Source: Pseudomonadota bacterium (GTDB taxonomy: Bacteria; Pseudomonadota; Alphaproteobacteria; Rhizobiales; Rhizobiaceae). From it: DNA of 8,225 nt. The stretch spans positions 1 to 8,225 of the forward strand of contig JAEYTV010000050.1 of assembly GCA_023433855.1 (NCBI GenBank). The letters run 5' to 3'. The stretch's first letter is position 1, and every line of letters begins with the position of its first letter. Shown here piece after piece: positions 6,439-8,225 of the stretch. Position numbers and translations under genes: made by a program. Under the pieces are notes generated by a model. That model saw only the letters and a list, made by a program, of their open reading frames with translations, ran no database searches and was not told the origin of the DNA.

Positions 6439-7344
6439 ATGGATATCGAAAAACTCATGGGCTCCGTCGTCATGGTACGCGCGACCATCCCGGATAAGGC
6501 GTTCACGGCGGGCGCCCTTGGTACGCGCCGCGAAGGATCGGGTGTGGTCATCCGCGAAAATGGGCTGGTGGTGACGATCGGTTACCTGATCACCGAAGCC
6601 GAAGAGGTCTGGCTCACATGCCATGACGGCCGCGTCGTCGCCGCTCATCCGCTCGCCTATGATCAGGAAAGCGGCTTCGGTCTGGTGCAAGCGCTTGAGC
6701 CGCTTGATCTGCCCGCCATCGAGATAGGCGATTCCGATCGCGTTGAGGTCGGCGATCCGATCGTTTTCGCCGATGGCGAGGGGCAGTACCTGCGGGGCAA
6801 TGTAGTCGCGAAGCAGGAATTTGCCGGTTACTGGGAATATCTGCTCGACGAGGCGATCTTCACCGCGCCGGCGCATCCCTCCTGGGGCGGGGCAGCGTTG
6901 ATCGATGCAGAAGGGAAGCTCATGGGCATCGGCTCGCTTCGCCTGCAGATGAGCAAGGGCGGCGAGATCGCCGATATCAACATGGTGGTTCCCATCAACC
7001 TGTTGAAGCCCATCCTGGACGATGTCCTCCATCAGGGCGAAATCAGCAAACCGCCTCGACCGTGGCTCGGCGCCTTTTCGGCCGAGGCCAATGGCGAGGT
7101 GGTGGTCATGAGCGTCACCGAGAATGGCCCCGCCGCCAAGGCTGGCATGCGTCGCGGCGACGTCATCTCCGAAGTTCGGGATGGGGAGGTCGATGGACTT
7201 GCCGATTTCTACCGAAAGATCTGGGAAAGCGGCCCGCCCGGAGCCGAGATTCCGATGCGGATCCTGCGTGATGGCCGGGAGGCGTGGGTCCGGGTAAAGT
7301 CCGCGGACCGGAATGACTTCCTGAGAAAGCCGCAGTTGCAATAA
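6439..7344 (+). CDS. HtrA/S1C-like trypsin-fold protein with PDZ domain, predicted catalytically inactive
   Basis: This 301-residue protein is built like HtrA/DegP: a trypsin-like domain (about 5-195) and a C-terminal PDZ domain (about 207-290, with PRPWLGA then GPAAKAGMRRGDVI). The active-site segments are recognisable but altered. Where HtrA has TNNHVV, this has TIGYLI, so Tyr49 replaces His. Where HtrA has TDLA(V/L)L, this has SGFGLV, so Gly79 replaces Asp. Where HtrA has GNSGGP, this has PSWGGA, so Trp149 replaces Ser. All three catalytic residues are therefore missing by this alignment. The start is fixed by a strong Shine-Dalgarno. The N-terminus (MDIEKLMGSVVMVRATIP) shows no signal peptide or membrane anchor, so the protein is probably cytosolic, unlike periplasmic DegP. 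It may act as a peptide-binding scaffold or chaperone; that is inference. Automatic annotation would probably call it an S1C serine protease. It stands alone, convergent with glycerate kinase. Confidence 0.88.
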   Translation: MDIEKLMGSVVMVRATIPDKAFTAGALGTRREGSGVVIRENGLVVTIGYLITEAEEVWLTCHDGRVVAAHPLAYDQESGFGLVQALEPLDLPAIEIGDSDRVEVGDPIVFADGEGQYLRGNVVAKQEFAGYWEYLLDEAIFTAPAHPSWGGAALIDAEGKLMGIGSLRLQMSKGGEIADINMVVPINLLKPILDDVLHQGEISKPPRPWLGAFSAEANGEVVVMSVTENGPAAKAGMRRGDVISEVRDGEVDGLADFYRKIWESGPPGAEIPMRILRDGREAWVRVKSADRNDFLRKPQLQ

Positions 7345-7394
7345 CGGTCCCGCCAACGGACGGGCTGTCCTCCCGGCCGGTCGAACGGAGCGCT

Positions 7395-8225
7395 TCAGGG
7401 GATGAGGATCGCTCTGAAATCATTGACATTGGTCCCGGTAGGGCCGGTGACAAACAGGTCTTCCAAGGCCGCAAAGGCAGCGTAGCTGTTGTTGGCCTGG
7501 AGAAGCTGCTTGCCGTCGAGCCCGGCCGCCCGGATTCTTTTCGCCGTCTTCCCGTCCACGAAAGCCCCGGCATTGGTTTCGGAGCCGTCGATACCGTCGG
7601 TATCGGCCGCAAGGGCAAAGATGTCGTGCCCGTCAATCGCAAGGGCGAGCGCCAAAGCGAACTCGCCGTTCCGTCCTCCCTTCCCATTCCTGCTCCTCAA
7701 GGTCACCGTGGTTTCGCCGCCGGACAGCAGGACGGCGGGCCTGGCGAAGGGGCGGCTGCGCAGCGCGACCTCGCGGGCGAGGGCAGCGTGGACAAGGGCC
7801 ATATCGCGAGCTTCTCCCTCGATGGAGTCCGACAGGATATGGGGGGTTACGCCGCTTGCACGGGCAAGATCGGCCGCCGCTTGAAGTGAGACTGCCGCCG
7901 ATGCAATGACGAAATGCTCATGACGCGCAAAGACAGGATCGTCGGGCTTCGGTGCATCGGCGGCGGGCGACTTCAGGTGCGCGAGCGCCGCCGGCGGCAG
8001 AGCCAATTTGTACTGCAGCACGATCTCAAGGGCATCCTGGCGCGTCGTCATGTCCGCGATGGTCGGTCCAGACGCCACGAATGCCGGGTTGTCTCCGGGA
8101 ATATCGGACACGATCAAGCTGACGACGCGAGCCCTGGTTGCCGCCGCCAGCCGACCGCCCTTGATGCCGGAAAGATGTTTCCTCACGACATTCATGGCGG
8201 AGATCGGTGCGCCGGAGGCAAGAAG
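7395..8225 (-). CDS. ttuD: Glycerate 2-kinase (MOFRL family), partial (5' end outside window)
   Basis: This enzyme phosphorylates D-glycerate to 2-phosphoglycerate with ATP in the cytoplasm, feeding glyoxylate, serine-cycle or tartrate-derived carbon into glycolysis. The - strand frame is open to the window edge. The 276 visible residues correspond to the C-terminal two thirds of a roughly 420-residue family. Conserved stretches in order: LLASGAPISAMNVVRKHLSG then IKGGRLAAAT, SDIPGDNPAFVASGPT, LLSGGETTVTL, GGRNGEFALALALA, DTDGIDGSETNAGAFVD and TGPTGTNVNDFRAILI at the C-terminus. The last four form the MOFRL domain. The internal ATG at 8195 is within the conserved GAPISAMN segment and is not the start. 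Homologs are called GckA or TtuD, and older entries name them hydroxypyruvate reductase. It converges on the pseudoprotease gene with a 50-base gap. Confidence 0.93.
   Translation of the reverse strand, partial: LLASGAPISAMNVVRKHLSGIKGGRLAAATRARVVSLIVSDIPGDNPAFVASGPTIADMTTRQDALEIVLQYKLALPPAALAHLKSPAADAPKPDDPVFARHEHFVIASAAVSLQAAADLARASGVTPHILSDSIEGEARDMALVHAALAREVALRSRPFARPAVLLSGGETTVTLRSRNGKGGRNGEFALALALAIDGHDIFALAADTDGIDGSETNAGAFVDGKTAKRIRAAGLDGKQLLQANNSYAAFAALEDLFVTGPTGTNVNDFRAILIP

Noticed and set aside
6424..7356. A 310-codon ORF on the - strand opposite the HtrA-like gene
   Set aside because: The + strand frame has a perfect Shine-Dalgarno and recognisable trypsin-fold and PDZ domains; the antisense frame has neither.
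7345..7394. Possible bidirectional terminator between the convergent genes
   Set aside because: Only 4-base stems such as GGAC/GTCC are present and there is no T-run on either strand.

Overview
This GC-rich window looks like alphaproteobacterial chromosome, most likely Hyphomicrobiales (a Rhizobium, Mesorhizobium or Agrobacterium relative). The reasons are the base composition, the style of the ferric-iron transporter, a PmtA-type phospholipid N-methyltransferase-like protein and a MOFRL-family glycerate 2-kinase. The assignment is inferred from recognisable protein sequence; no search was run.

Layout. (1) Bases 1-728 hold the 3' part of a MalK/UgpC-type ABC ATPase, probably the last gene of a solute (sugar-type) importer operon upstream of the window. 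(2) Bases 855-4799 hold a complete ferric-iron ABC importer on the + strand: ATPase (FbpC-like), periplasmic binding protein (FbpA-like) and a fused double-domain permease (FbpB-like). A perfect 14-bp hairpin lies just after the binding-protein stop codon and overlaps one of the two possible permease starts. (3) Bases 4896-6234 hold a TetR-family repressor with a near-perfect palindromic operator in its promoter, followed after 61 bases by a class I methyltransferase of the PmtA (phospholipid methyltransferase) type. The two are probably co-transcribed. (4) Bases 6439-7344 encode a cytosolic HtrA-like protein with a C-terminal PDZ domain in which all three expected catalytic residues are replaced, so it is a pseudoprotease. 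(5) Bases 7395-8225, on the - strand and convergent with it, hold the C-terminal two thirds of glycerate 2-kinase, cut by the window edge.

How they work together. The iron genes form one functional unit: FbpA captures ferric iron in the periplasm, FbpB forms the channel and FbpC powers it. No classical Fur, Irr or RirA box was recognised by eye upstream of them. The TetR-methyltransferase pair looks like a separate autoregulated unit. Nothing links the pseudoprotease or glycerate kinase to the iron system except proximity.

No CRISPR array, insertion sequence, tRNA or rRNA was seen, and there is no compelling sign of a wholly new multi-gene system. The points most worth a second look are the pseudoprotease, the fbpA-fbpB hairpin with its start ambiguity, and the TetR operator.
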